From positions 1-16,555 of the forward strand of contig NZ_LLZG01000068.1 in the NCBI RefSeq assembly GCF_001509475.1: a DNA stretch of 16,555 bases. Reading direction: 5' to 3'. This document shows, one piece after another, positions 6,566 to 15,081 of the stretch. The notes under the pieces were generated by a model. It was not told the DNA's origin and did no database searches. It worked only from the letters and a program-made list of their open reading frames with translations. Each line of letters starts with the position of its first letter. Position 1 is the stretch's first letter. This DNA is from Streptomyces regalis (lineage in GTDB: Bacteria; Actinomycetota; Actinomycetes; Streptomycetales; Streptomycetaceae). The position numbers and the translations under genes were made by a program.

Positions 6566-8642
6566 GAGATGCCTCCCCATGCCTGCTCGACTCCTCGTCC
6601 TGCCCGGCCTCCTCGCTCGGGGGCCCATCCCCAGCGGGTGTGTCGTCCTGTCTCCGCGCGCCCGATGCGGGCCGGGGGACCACGCGCGCGCCGTTGCCGG
6701 GCAGCGCCGTCGGATCGGCTTTGGGGACCGAGGCGGCGCCCAAACGCGGTGCGATCGGGTCCCGCGGCGGGATCGCGGGCACCTGGCCCCCCGTGGGCTG
6801 CGCCGGCACCGTCACGGCCTTCTCACCGCCGCCGCACGGCAGACCGGCGTCATTAAGTCCACGATTGCGGCGCGAGTCCTTGGGCTCCAGGGGTATCGGC
6901 GAGCCCCGCAGCGGCTCGTCCGCGGTCCGCGGCAGCGTCAGCCGGAACTGCGAACCGCCTCCCGGCTCGCCCCACGCCTGCAGCCAGCCACCGTGCAACC
7001 GCGCGTCCTCCAGCGCGATGGACAGCCCCAGCCCCGTACCTCCCGTCGTACGCGCGCGTGCCGGGTCCGCCCGCCAGAAGCGGCTGAAGACACGGGTCGC
7101 CTCACCGGGCTTGAGCCCGACGCCGTAGTCGCGCACGGCGACCGCGACCGCCCCACCCGCCGCAGCGAGCTTGACGACGACGTCCCTGCCCTCGCCGTGC
7201 TCGACGGCGTTGACCACGAGGTTGCGCAGCACGCGCTCGACGCGCCGCGCGTCGGCCTCGGCGACGATGGGCTGCTGGTCGCCGACGATGCGTATCTGTG
7301 TGCCCTTGCGCTCGGCGAGCGGCTCGGCCCCACTGACGACGCGTCGTACGACCTCCCTGAGGTCGATCGGCTCCGCCTCCAGCGCCGCCGCGCCCGCGTC
7401 GAAGCGGCTGATCTCCAGCAGGTCGGCGAGCAGCGACTCGAACCGGTCCAGCTGGTCGGCGAGCAGCTCCGCCGACCGCGCGGTCACCGGATCGAAGTCC
7501 TCCCGCGCCTCATGTATGACGTCGGCGGCCATCCGTACAGTCGTCAGCGGCGTCCGCAGCTCGTGCGACACGTCGGACACGAACCGTCGCTGCATCCGCG
7601 ACAGGTCCTCCAGCTGCTGGATCTTCAGCTGCAGGTTCTGCGCCATCTTGTTGAAGGCCTCGCCGAGCCGCGCGATGTCGTCCTCGCCGGTGACCTTCAT
7701 CCGTTCCTGCAGCCGCCCGGCGGACAGCCGCTCGGCGATCCCGGCCGCCATCCGCACGGGCGTGACGACCTGGCGCACCACGAGCCAGGCGATGGCCCCG
7801 AGGAGTACGACGACGAAGAGCCCGGCGGTCGCGAGCGTCCCCTTGACCAGGCTCAGCGACTTCTCTTCCTGAGTGAGCGGGAAGAGGTAGTAGAGCTGAT
7901 ACGGGTCGCTGTTGGGGTCGTTGACCTGCTTGCCGATGACCAGAGCCGGCTGCGACTCCTTGTCGGCGGTGGGGTTGTAGATGATGCGGGTGTAGCTCTG
8001 GAACGCCCCCGTATTGCTGTCGATCCGCTCGCGCAGGTCCTCGGGCACGCTCGCCGTCGGGTCGACGTCACCGGAGGCACGCCGCCCGCGCCCGCCGGTG
8101 TCCCCTCCCGTGGAGGCCGGGAGCGTCACCACGTCGAAGGCGCCCTGGCCGCCGCTGGAAAGGGAGGAGACGAGGTCAGTCATCCATGCCGTCATCTGGA
8201 TGATGTTCTGCTCGGAACGCTCGTTCCCCGTCGCGCCATCGTCGCCGTTCACCGCCGCCGCCTCGTCGGCCCTCTGCTTGGCCGCCGCGAACCCGCCGGT
8301 GGCCTGGCTCTGCGAGGCCTTCACCTTGGCGTCCAGCAGGCCGTTGCGCACCTGCCCGATGACGACGAAGCCCAGCAGCAGAACCACGCCGAGCGACATC
8401 AGCAGGGTCGTGACGACGACCTTGAGCTGGATATTGCGCCGCCACAACCGCATGACGGGCAGCAGCGGCCGGCGCACCCAGCGCAGCACCAGACGAAGGA
8501 CCGGGCTGCCCTGGACTCCGCCCTGCAGCAGCCCGCCCTCCAGGAACCGTCCCCAGCGGGAGCCCGGCGCCTTCCGGCCGACAGGCCGCTCCGGACGGGC
8601 CCCGGTCCGACCGGGGGCCGCAGCGGCACTGTCCCGGGACAT
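6555..8642 (-). CDS. mtrB: Sensor histidine kinase MtrB
   Basis: A 695-residue membrane sensor kinase that phosphorylates MtrA. Transmembrane helix 1 is at about 73-97, an extracytoplasmic sensor region at 98-268 and helix 2 at 269-290, followed by a HAMP domain (about 288-342). The HisKA domain has H360 in FVSDVSHELRTPLTTVRM. The ATPase domain shows the N box (VLRNLVVNAVEHG, about 471-483), DYGVGL (505-510), VFSRFWR (518-524) and GGTGLGLSI (534-542). A 125-residue Pro/Gly-rich tail (571-695) extends past the kinase core. The ATG at 8642 lies 1 nt after the mtrA stop (TGA-C-ATG), so translation is probably coupled; a GTG at 8675 would overlap mtrA by 32 nt and has no better ribosome site. All catalytic boxes are intact. 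Confidence 0.96.
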   Translation of the reverse strand: MSRDSAAAAPGRTGARPERPVGRKAPGSRWGRFLEGGLLQGGVQGSPVLRLVLRWVRRPLLPVMRLWRRNIQLKVVVTTLLMSLGVVLLLGFVVIGQVRNGLLDAKVKASQSQATGGFAAAKQRADEAAAVNGDDGATGNERSEQNIIQMTAWMTDLVSSLSSGGQGAFDVVTLPASTGGDTGGRGRRASGDVDPTASVPEDLRERIDSNTGAFQSYTRIIYNPTADKESQPALVIGKQVNDPNSDPYQLYYLFPLTQEEKSLSLVKGTLATAGLFVVVLLGAIAWLVVRQVVTPVRMAAGIAERLSAGRLQERMKVTGEDDIARLGEAFNKMAQNLQLKIQQLEDLSRMQRRFVSDVSHELRTPLTTVRMAADVIHEAREDFDPVTARSAELLADQLDRFESLLADLLEISRFDAGAAALEAEPIDLREVVRRVVSGAEPLAERKGTQIRIVGDQQPIVAEADARRVERVLRNLVVNAVEHGEGRDVVVKLAAAGGAVAVAVRDYGVGLKPGEATRVFSRFWRADPARARTTGGTGLGLSIALEDARLHGGWLQAWGEPGGGSQFRLTLPRTADEPLRGSPIPLEPKDSRRNRGLNDAGLPCGGGEKAVTVPAQPTGGQVPAIPPRDPIAPRLGAASVPKADPTALPGNGARVVPRPASGARRQDDTPAGDGPPSEEAGQDEESSRHGEASRGR
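6572..6578 (-). promoter_or_regulatory. Ribosome binding site for lpqB inside mtrB
   Basis: GGGGAGG on the minus strand sits 6 nt before the GTG at 6565 and within the last codons of mtrB. It favours this start over the ATG at 6580, whose own codon overlaps the site. Confidence 0.6.
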
Positions 8643-8643
8643 G

Positions 8644-9333
8644 TCAGCTCGGCCCTGCCTTGTAGCCGACACCACGAACGGTCACCACGATCTCCGGCCG
8701 CTCCGGATCCTTCTCGACTTTGGAACGCAGCCGCTGCACATGCACGTTGACCAGACGGGTGTCGGCCGCGTGCCGGTAGCCCCACACCTGCTCGAGGAGC
8801 ACCTCACGTGTGAACACCTGCCACGGCTTACGGGCCAGCGCGACCAGCAGATCGAACTCCAACGGCGTCAGCGCGATCGACTGCCCGTCCCGCTTCACGG
8901 AGTGCCCGGCCACGTCGATGACGAGATCACCGATGGCGAGCTGCTCCGGCGCCGGCTCCTCCGACCTCCGCAGCCGCGCCCGGATCCGGGCGACAAGCTC
9001 CTTCGGCTTGAACGGCTTCACGATGTAGTCGTCGGCGCCGGACTCCAGGCCCACCACGACATCGACGGTGTCGCTCTTGGCCGTCAGCATCACGATCGGC
9101 ACACCGGACTCCGCCCTGATCAGACGGCACACCTCGATGCCGTCCCGCCCGGGCAGCATCAGGTCGAGCAGCACCAGGTCGGGCTTGCTCTCCCGGAATG
9201 CGGCCAACGCCTTGTCGCCGTCGGCTACGAAAGACGGCTCAAAACCTTCACCACGCAGCACAATGCCGAGCATCTCGGCCAGTGCGGTGTCGTCGTCGAC
9301 GACAAGGACTCGTCCCTTCATGAATGCCATCAT
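8644..9333 (-). CDS. mtrA: OmpR-family response regulator MtrA
   Basis: A 229-residue DNA-binding response regulator that pairs with MtrB. In Streptomyces MtrA is a global regulator of development and antibiotic clusters. The receiver domain begins MKGRVLVVDDD, with acidic residues at 13-15, phospho-acceptor D57 (LVLLDLMLPGRDG), T84 and K106. The C-terminal OmpR/PhoB winged helix (about 130-226) contains LTPLEFDLLVALARKPWQVF and RLVNVHVQRLRSKVEKDP. The ATG at 9333 gives the usual streptomycete length; ATGs at 9330 and 9321 are also possible, and GAGAATGGG just upstream is a modest ribosome site. It follows mtnA by 161 nt in the same direction. A dyad in that gap may be an MtrA site. Confidence 0.97.
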   Translation of the reverse strand: MMAFMKGRVLVVDDDTALAEMLGIVLRGEGFEPSFVADGDKALAAFRESKPDLVLLDLMLPGRDGIEVCRLIRAESGVPIVMLTAKSDTVDVVVGLESGADDYIVKPFKPKELVARIRARLRRSEEPAPEQLAIGDLVIDVAGHSVKRDGQSIALTPLEFDLLVALARKPWQVFTREVLLEQVWGYRHAADTRLVNVHVQRLRSKVEKDPERPEIVVTVRGVGYKAGPS

Positions 9334-9494
9334 CCCATTCTCATAACAGTGGCGAAGGCAGTGGTGAGATAGGTCACCGGCCAGTGACCTTAGTCGTACG
9401 CAGTCCCTACTGTCTGCCCTCGTCCACATCACAGGGCGTGACCTTCAGGCGGGTTTGCCCCGCCTTGCCCGCCCGACTGGTTCCGACCGCTACG
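9334..9494 (-). promoter_or_regulatory. mtnA-mtrA intergenic region, probable mtrA promoter
   Basis: This 161-nt gap carries the dyad at 9371-9390 and a small 7-bp hairpin at 9447-9465 (AGGCGGG / CCCGCCT) just after the mtnA stop. The hairpin has no T-tract, so it is only a weak terminator candidate. The gap probably contains the mtrA promoter, but no confident -10/-35 pair was found. Confidence 0.45.
9371..9390. promoter_or_regulatory. Perfect 7-bp inverted repeat upstream of mtrA
   Basis: AGGTCAC (9371-9377) and GTGACCT (9384-9390) flank the 6-nt spacer CGGCCA, 38-57 bp upstream of the mtrA start. The half-sites contain GTCAC, similar to the core reported for mycobacterial MtrA sites, and MtrA autoregulation is known in the family, so it is a candidate MtrA operator. 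The binding assignment is inference. Confidence 0.5.
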
Positions 9495-10646
9495 TCACAG
9501 GATCTGCGTCACCTGCCGCGACCTGGCACACAGCTCGGCCAGCGCCTCGGTCGTCACGGGCGACACGGCTCCCTCTTCGGTGACGATCGCCGTCACCAGC
9601 TCGGGCGGCGTCACATCGAACGCCGGGTTGTACGCCTGGGTCCCCAGCGGCGCCACCGGAATCCCACCGCCCGGTTCCGCTCCCGCCACCGGCACCTGGG
9701 GAGCCATGACCTCGGTCACCTCGAATCCAGGGCGCTGCTCGACCTCGATGGACGCCCCGTCCGGCGTCTGCGGATCCACCGTCGTCAGCGGTGCCACCAC
9801 GATGAACGGCACATGGTGGTAGCGGGCGAGCACGGCGAGCGGATAGCTCCCCACCTTGTTCGCCACCGAACCGTCGGCCGCGATGCGGTCCGCGCCGATC
9901 AGCACCGCGTCCACCTCTCCGGCGGCGAACAGGGACCCCGCCGCGTTGTCCGTCAGCAAGGTGTACGCCATGCCGCTGCGCGCCGCCTCGTACGCCGTCA
10001 GGCGAGCCCCTTGCAGCAACGGCCGCGTCTCGTCCACCCACAGCCGCCTGAGCCGCCCGGCCCGGTGTGCCGCCAGCGCCACCGCGAACGCCGTGCCCTC
10101 CCCGCCCGACACCAGCGACCCGGTGTTGCAGTGCGTGAGGATGCGGTGCCCACCACCTGGCAGCAGCTCGTCCAGCAGCGCCAGCCCCCGCTCGGCCATC
10201 CGGGAGCTGGCCTCGGCGTCCTCCTTGTGCAACGCCCGCGCCGCGCCCAGCGCCGCAGCAGCGGCCTGCTCGACATCCCCGCTCCTCGCCAGCTCGGCCC
10301 GGTACGCGGCCTGGGCCCTGCGCACGCCGACGGAGAGGTTCACCGCAGTGGGCCGAGCGCCCGCCAGCGACTCCGCAGCGTCGTCGACATCGAAACCGCG
10401 CGCGGCGGCGAGCGCGACACCGTACGCCCCGGCGATCCCGAGCAGCGGCGCCCCGCGCACGGCGAGCGAACGGATCGCCTCCACCAGCGCGGGCGCGTCC
10501 GTACAGACCAGCTCGACCTCCTCGGCCGGCAGCCTCGTCTGGTCGAGAAGGACCACAACGGGACCTTCAGGTGGTTCGTCCCACCGGATCGCCGGTATCT
10601 CGTTCGGCCTGCTGTCCTCGCCGGATTGCGCGTACTGATCAGCCAT
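9495..10646 (-). CDS. mtnA: S-methyl-5-thioribose-1-phosphate isomerase
   Basis: A 383-residue enzyme of the methionine salvage pathway that converts 5-methylthioribose-1-phosphate to 5-methylthioribulose-1-phosphate in the cytoplasm. It belongs to the eIF2B-alpha/beta/delta-related family. Visible signatures are RGAPLLGIAGAYG (64-76), ILTHCNTGSL with catalytic-type Cys173, GADRIAADGSVANKVG with Asp252, and the C-terminal NPAFDVTPPELV. Length is normal for the family. The ATG at 10646 is supported by the usual start of the conserved region and by the divergent gene at 10787; its ribosome site is weak. Other salvage genes are not adjacent. Confidence 0.95.
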   Translation of the reverse strand: MADQYAQSGEDSRPNEIPAIRWDEPPEGPVVVLLDQTRLPAEEVELVCTDAPALVEAIRSLAVRGAPLLGIAGAYGVALAAARGFDVDDAAESLAGARPTAVNLSVGVRRAQAAYRAELARSGDVEQAAAAALGAARALHKEDAEASSRMAERGLALLDELLPGGGHRILTHCNTGSLVSGGEGTAFAVALAAHRAGRLRRLWVDETRPLLQGARLTAYEAARSGMAYTLLTDNAAGSLFAAGEVDAVLIGADRIAADGSVANKVGSYPLAVLARYHHVPFIVVAPLTTVDPQTPDGASIEVEQRPGFEVTEVMAPQVPVAGAEPGGGIPVAPLGTQAYNPAFDVTPPELVTAIVTEEGAVSPVTTEALAELCARSRQVTQIL

Positions 10647-10786
10647 GCGGCCAGTCTGCCCCTTATCCGGCGGACAATTGAAGGTACGCAGCCCATACCG
10701 CGGCCGGTACCTCGCCGACCACCCCATGGCACGATGGCTGCCAACCTGCCACCGCGACCGCGGACGGGCACCGTGAAGGAGCGACG
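10647..10786. promoter_or_regulatory. Divergent promoter region between mtnA and the membrane-protein operon
   Basis: This 140-nt gap separates two divergent start codons and should hold promoters for both. An AT-richer patch (CTTATCC and ACAATTGAAGG around 10663-10683) is the likeliest promoter area. No confident hexamer pair or operator was assigned. Confidence 0.5.
10776..10781 (+). promoter_or_regulatory. Ribosome binding site of the membrane-protein gene
   Basis: AAGGAG lies 5 nt before the ATG at 10787, a near-ideal Shine-Dalgarno site that fixes this start. Confidence 0.8.
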
Positions 10787-12112
10787 ATGAACGACACTCC
10801 GGGCTGGGCCTCGCCCGGATCCGCCCCGTCCGACGGGCAGGAACCCGGCACGTCCGACCCTGCCGAGCCCGCAGGCCGTCCCGACCCCGTGCAGCAGCCG
10901 GGAACGGACCCACAGGACTCCGGCCCGAAGTGGTCCAAGGAACAGCCGCCACCCGCCCAGTGGTCCGCCCCGACGGGGCCCCAGGCTCCGGGCCAGACCC
11001 CGCCACCCCCACCGCCCGGCCCGGGCTGGGGCGCTCGCCCTCCTGCCGGTCCCGGCGGATACGGCGGACACAGCGGTGGACACCACGGCTACGGTGCCCC
11101 GGCCGGATACGGCGGTTGGGGCGGCCCTCCGCCCGCGGCCAAGCCCGGGGTGATCCCGCTGCGCCCCCTCGGCGTCGGTGAGATCCTCGACGGCGCGGTC
11201 TCCACCATGCGCACCTACTGGCGCACGGTCCTGGGCATCTCGCTGACCGTCGCGATCGTGACGGAGATCCTCGTCATCCTCGTCCAGGGCTTCGTCCTGA
11301 ACGACCGCCTCAGCACCGAGGCCCTCAACGACCCGAACGCCACCCTCAGCGAACTGACTCGCGCCACCGGCGATGCCCTGATCAGCTCCAGCGTGATTCT
11401 CCTGATCTCGGTGATCGGCGCAATTGCCGCGACCGCCCTGCTGACGACGGTCACCAGCCGCGCGGTGCTCGGCAAGTCGGTGACCACCGGCGAGGCCTGG
11501 CGCGACGCCCGCCCTCAGGTGCTGCGCCTCTTCGGTCTGCTCTTCCTGCTGCTGCTCATGACCTTCGGCCTGCTGCTCGCGGGCGCCGTGCCCGGCATCC
11601 TCGTGGCCGCCTCGGGCTCCGGTGACGGCGGCGCGGCGCTCGCCGTCCTGGGCATCTTCGGCGGCGGCATCGTCGCACTGTGGCTGTGGTTCCGCTTCTC
11701 CCTCGCCTCGCCTGCGCTGATGCTGGAGAAGCAGGGCATCTTGAAGGCTCTGAGCCGCTCTGCGAGGCTGGTGCGGGGCTCCTGGTGGCGCGTCTTCGGC
11801 ATCCAGCTGCTCGCCGCGATCATCGCGAACATCGTCGCGGCGATCGTCGTCATCCCCTTCACCTTCCTCGCCGGCGCGCTCAGCGGCGACGGTGCCACCA
11901 ACTTCCTCAACGGCACCACCGAGTTCGGCTGGACGTTCCTCATCATCAGCGGCGTCGGTTCGGTGATCGGCTCCATGATCACCTTCCCGATCACGGCCGG
12001 CGTCACCGTCCTGCTCTACATCGACCAGCGCATCCGCCGCGAGGCCCTCGACCTCGAACTGGCCCGAGCCGCAGGCGTCCAGGGCTACGGCGCCGACACC
12101 CCGGGGAGCTGA
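10787..12112 (+). CDS. Proline-rich multi-pass membrane protein (GPDPase_memb family)
   Basis: A 441-residue integral membrane protein. Residues 1-120 are disordered and rich in Pro, Gly and Gln, with a GYGG-type stretch at 90-112. From GVIPLRPLGVGEILDGA (121-137) the sequence matches the glycerophosphoryl diester phosphodiesterase membrane-domain family, which lacks the phosphodiesterase catalytic part. About six hydrophobic segments are visible, near 147-170, 198-222, 246-273, 283-309, 336-364 and 383-411. The start is fixed by AAGGAG 5 nt upstream. It is the first gene of a five-gene run; the next gene starts 4 nt after its stop. The biochemical role of the family is unknown, and a scaffold or transport role for the downstream MoxR system is only inference. 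Confidence 0.88.
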   Translation: MNDTPGWASPGSAPSDGQEPGTSDPAEPAGRPDPVQQPGTDPQDSGPKWSKEQPPPAQWSAPTGPQAPGQTPPPPPPGPGWGARPPAGPGGYGGHSGGHHGYGAPAGYGGWGGPPPAAKPGVIPLRPLGVGEILDGAVSTMRTYWRTVLGISLTVAIVTEILVILVQGFVLNDRLSTEALNDPNATLSELTRATGDALISSSVILLISVIGAIAATALLTTVTSRAVLGKSVTTGEAWRDARPQVLRLFGLLFLLLLMTFGLLLAGAVPGILVAASGSGDGGAALAVLGIFGGGIVALWLWFRFSLASPALMLEKQGILKALSRSARLVRGSWWRVFGIQLLAAIIANIVAAIVVIPFTFLAGALSGDGATNFLNGTTEFGWTFLIISGVGSVIGSMITFPITAGVTVLLYIDQRIRREALDLELARAAGVQGYGADTPGS

Positions 12113-12116
12113 ACCG

Positions 12117-12893
12117 GTGAGCCTGGCGGGGGGAGTTCTCACAGCAGCGTCAGCACCACCGGACGCGGCCGAACGCGCATTGCTGCGCGCCGGCGACACG
12201 TCCCTACTGTCGCTTGCGGCACGCTCCGACGACGAGCCACCGCTGACGATCCCTCGTGATCCCGCGCGGGAAGCGGCCCGGCGTGAACTGTCGAAGCACA
12301 TGTACCACGAGAACGAACCCAGCTGGTTCCAGCGCGCCCTGGACACCTTCTGGGACTGGGTCGAGGACTTGTTCAGCAGCGCCTCGACCGTGACGCCCGG
12401 AGGGCCGCTCGGCCTGGTCGTAGTCATCCTGGTCGTCCTCGCAGTCCTCGGCGCCCTGTGGTGGCGCCTTGGCACCCCACGCCACCAACCCACCTCCTCC
12501 GCCGCCCTGTTCGACGACCGCCCCCGCAGCGCCGCCGAGCACCGAGCCGCCGCCGAAGCACATGCCGCCCAGGGCCACTGGAACCAGGCCGTCCAGGAAC
12601 GCATGCGCGCCATCGTCCGCTCCCTCGAGGAACGCGCACTTCTCGACGTCCGGCCCGGCCGCACGGCGGACGAGGCCGCCGCCGAAGCAGGCCGCTCCCT
12701 GCCCTCCCACACCGACGGCCTGCGCGCCGCCGCCCGGGACTTCGACGACGTCACATACGGCGGACGGACCGCGACCCAGCAGGCATACCAGCGCATCGCC
12801 GAACTCGACCGCGACCTGGAGAGCACCAAGCCACAACTCGCGAGCAATGCCCCCAGCACGGCCCACAACGCCCGCCAGGGAGCCGCCGAATGA
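12117..12893 (+). CDS. DUF4129 membrane protein
   Basis: A 258-residue protein with a single central transmembrane helix (about 97-117, GLVVVILVVLAVLGALWW), a polar N-terminal half with RELSKHMYHENEPSWFQRAL (56-75) and a C-terminal DUF4129 domain (about 130-235), including the AEAHAAQGHWNQAVQERMRA segment and a Tyr-containing DDVTYGGR motif. DUF4129 often forms the C-terminus of membrane transglutaminase-like proteins encoded next to MoxR and DUF58 genes; here it stands alone, without the transglutaminase part. The GTG at 12117 follows the previous stop by 4 nt and has GGGGAG 8 nt upstream. The stop overlaps the next start (ATGA). No enzymatic role is known. Confidence 0.88.
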   Translation: MSLAGGVLTAASAPPDAAERALLRAGDTSLLSLAARSDDEPPLTIPRDPAREAARRELSKHMYHENEPSWFQRALDTFWDWVEDLFSSASTVTPGGPLGLVVVILVVLAVLGALWWRLGTPRHQPTSSAALFDDRPRSAAEHRAAAEAHAAQGHWNQAVQERMRAIVRSLEERALLDVRPGRTADEAAAEAGRSLPSHTDGLRAAARDFDDVTYGGRTATQQAYQRIAELDRDLESTKPQLASNAPSTAHNARQGAAE

Positions 12894-14092
12894 CCACCCA
12901 GGCCACGCTCCCGTCCACCTCGGCCTCGCCCACTGCACGTCAGGTGTGGACCCGCACGCGAGGCGTCGTCCTCGCCATCGTGCTCCTGCTGGTGGCCGCC
13001 GTAGCCATCGCCACGATCCGCTCCGACGCCCGGCACGGCGCCCTCGACCCACGCTCCGCCGACCCCAAAGGCAGCCGGGCGGTCGCCGAACTCCTCTCCG
13101 ACCGCGGCGTGGACACGCGCGTCGTCACCACCCTGGACGAGGCACGCACCGCGTCCGCCGCGGACACCACCCTCCTGGTCGCCGCTCCCAACCTGCTGAC
13201 GCATCGTCAACAGACCTCGCTGCGCTCGGCAACCGCCGACTCCGGCGGCCGCACCGTCCTCGTCGCCCCAGGCAGCTGGTCCGTCGAAAGACTCGTCCCC
13301 GGAGTCACCGCGGACCCCGCCACCAGCCTCGACTCGGAGCTCTCCCCTGACTGCTCCCTGCCCGCCGCCCAGCGCGCGGGCATCGCCGACCTGGGCGGCG
13401 TCCGCTACACCACCACCCACCTCGGCGCCGACCAGTGCTACCCCAGCGAGCGCCTGGCCACCCTGCTGCGTGTCCCGGAGATCACCAGGAACGGCGATTC
13501 CATCGTCCTCGGCGCGCCCGACATCCTCTACAACGACCGCCTCGACGAGCAGGGCAACGCCTCGCTCGCCCTCCAACTCCTCGGCTCCCGCCCCCACTTG
13601 GTCTGGTACCTCCCCTCGCTCTCCGACACGTCGGCCGCAGACGCGGACGACGAGCGCAGCTTCTTCGACCTGCTCCCCTCGGGCTGGCTCTGGGGCACGC
13701 TGCAGCTCTTCATCGCCGCAGCCCTGGCCGCCCTCTGGCGGGCACGCCGACTCGGCCCCCTGGTGCCCGAAAAACTCCCCGTGGCGATCCGAGCCTCCGA
13801 AACCGTCGAAGGCCGTGCCCGCCTCTACCGCAAGGCGAACGCCCGCGACCGCGCGGCCGCCGCTCTTCGCTCCACCACCCGCACGCGCCTCGCCCCCCTC
13901 GTAGGTGTCCCCGTCTCCCAGGCGCATGCACCCGAGGCCCTGCTCCCCGCTCTGTCCACCCACCTCCACAACCACGGAGACGGACAGACCCTGCACACTC
14001 TCCTCTTCGGCCCGCCGCCCAGCGACGACACGGCCCTCATCGCCCTCGCCGACCAACTCGACGCCCTCGAAAGAGAGGTACGCCGTCCATGA
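12890..14092 (+). CDS. DUF4350 membrane protein
   Basis: A 400-residue protein with an N-terminal transmembrane helix (about 24-42), an extracytoplasmic DUF4350 domain (about 46-240) beginning at the signature SADPKGSRAVAELLSDRG, a second helix (about 265-284) and a charged cytoplasmic C-terminus (285-400). The domain has an alpha/beta pattern (TTLLVAAPNLL, GGRTVLVAPGSW) like glutamine-amidotransferase-type folds; no catalytic Cys-His pair is obvious, so a sensing or structural role is more likely. Two cysteines (C155, C183) lie in the outer domain and might form a disulfide. The ATG at 12890 overlaps the upstream stop by 4 nt, and its own stop overlaps the MoxR start the same way. Confidence 0.86.
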   Translation: MTTQATLPSTSASPTARQVWTRTRGVVLAIVLLLVAAVAIATIRSDARHGALDPRSADPKGSRAVAELLSDRGVDTRVVTTLDEARTASAADTTLLVAAPNLLTHRQQTSLRSATADSGGRTVLVAPGSWSVERLVPGVTADPATSLDSELSPDCSLPAAQRAGIADLGGVRYTTTHLGADQCYPSERLATLLRVPEITRNGDSIVLGAPDILYNDRLDEQGNASLALQLLGSRPHLVWYLPSLSDTSAADADDERSFFDLLPSGWLWGTLQLFIAAALAALWRARRLGPLVPEKLPVAIRASETVEGRARLYRKANARDRAAAALRSTTRTRLAPLVGVPVSQAHAPEALLPALSTHLHNHGDGQTLHTLLFGPPPSDDTALIALADQLDALEREVRRP

Positions 14093-15081
14093 TGGACCCG
14101 ACCACTGACAACGCCGGGAACACCGGGGACGCGGGCACCGCCCGCGCCTCCCTGGAAGCCCTGCGCGCCGAGATCGCCAAAGCCGTGGTCGGCCAGGACC
14201 CCGCCGTGACCGGCCTCGTCGTCGCCCTCCTCTGCCGCGGGCACGTTCTCCTAGAAGGAGTCCCTGGGGTAGCCAAAACGTTGCTCGTCCGCGCCCTCGC
14301 ATCCGCGCTCGAACTCGACACCAAGCGCGTCCAGTTCACCCCCGACCTCATGCCGAGCGACGTGACGGGCTCGCTCGTCTACGACACCCGCACCGCCGAG
14401 TTCTCCTTCCAGCCCGGCCCGGTCTTCACCAACCTGCTCCTCGCCGACGAAATCAACCGCACCCCACCGAAGACCCAGTCGTCCCTGCTGGAGGCCATGG
14501 AGGAACGCCAGGTCACAGTCGACGGCACACCGCGCCCCCTCCCCGACCCGTTCCTCGTCGCAGCAACCCAGAACCCGGTCGAGTACGAGGGCACCTACCC
14601 CCTCCCCGAAGCCCAGCTGGACCGTTTCCTCCTCAAGCTCACCATCCCGCTGCCCTCCCGCCAGGACGAGATCGACGTCCTCACCCGCCACGCCGAGGGT
14701 TTCAACCCACGCGACCTGCGCGCCGCCGGCGTACGCCCCGTAGCCGGCCCGGCAGACCTGGAAGCGGCACGCGCGGCGGTGGCCAAGACGACGGTCTCCC
14801 TGGAGATCACGGCCTACGTTGTCGACATCTGCCGAGCCACCCGAGAATCGCCGTCCCTGAACCTGGGCGTCTCCCCACGCGGCGCCACGGCCCTCCTGGC
14901 CACCGCCCGCGCGTGGGCCTGGCTGACAGGCCGCGACTACGTCATCCCCGACGACGTCAAGGCACTCGCCCTCCCCACCCTCCGCCACCGCGTGCAGCTC
15001 CGCCCGGAAGCCGAGATGGAAGGCGTCACGGCCGACTCCGTCATCAACGCGATCCTCGCCCACGTCCCCGTCCCCCGCTGA
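14089..15081 (+). CDS. MoxR-family AAA+ ATPase
   Basis: A 330-residue cytoplasmic MoxR ATPase. These proteins act as chaperone-like ATPases that help assemble or activate partner complexes, commonly those containing von Willebrand A or DUF58 proteins. Walker A is GVPGVAKT (57-64), Walker B LLLADEIN (116-123) and sensor 1 ATQNP (159-163), followed by the LPEAQLDRF arginine-finger region (172-180). The C-terminal lid (about 240-330) includes SPRGATALLATARAWAWLTG. Length and motifs are normal. The ATG at 14089 overlaps the upstream stop (ATGA), with GAGAGG about 10 nt upstream; the next codon is also ATG. The stop overlaps the DUF58 start (TGATG), so the two are probably made in fixed proportion. 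Confidence 0.95.
   Translation: MMDPTTDNAGNTGDAGTARASLEALRAEIAKAVVGQDPAVTGLVVALLCRGHVLLEGVPGVAKTLLVRALASALELDTKRVQFTPDLMPSDVTGSLVYDTRTAEFSFQPGPVFTNLLLADEINRTPPKTQSSLLEAMEERQVTVDGTPRPLPDPFLVAATQNPVEYEGTYPLPEAQLDRFLLKLTIPLPSRQDEIDVLTRHAEGFNPRDLRAAGVRPVAGPADLEAARAAVAKTTVSLEITAYVVDICRATRESPSLNLGVSPRGATALLATARAWAWLTGRDYVIPDDVKALALPTLRHRVQLRPEAEMEGVTADSVINAILAHVPVPR

Noticed and set aside
6396..8750. A 784-codon plus-strand reading frame opposite mtrB
   Set aside because: mtrB on the other strand has every kinase motif; the plus frame is a compositional shadow with no recognisable domain.
9447..9465. Small hairpin after mtnA as a full terminator
   Set aside because: The stem is only 7 bp and has no T-tract on the minus strand; noted within the intergenic entry but not called.
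10340..14302. A continuous 1320-codon reading frame on the minus strand
   Set aside because: It lies antisense to four well-recognised plus-strand genes and the 5' part of mtnA in another frame, has low-complexity Gly/Arg/Ala composition and shows no family motif. Long antisense frames are normal in DNA of this GC content.
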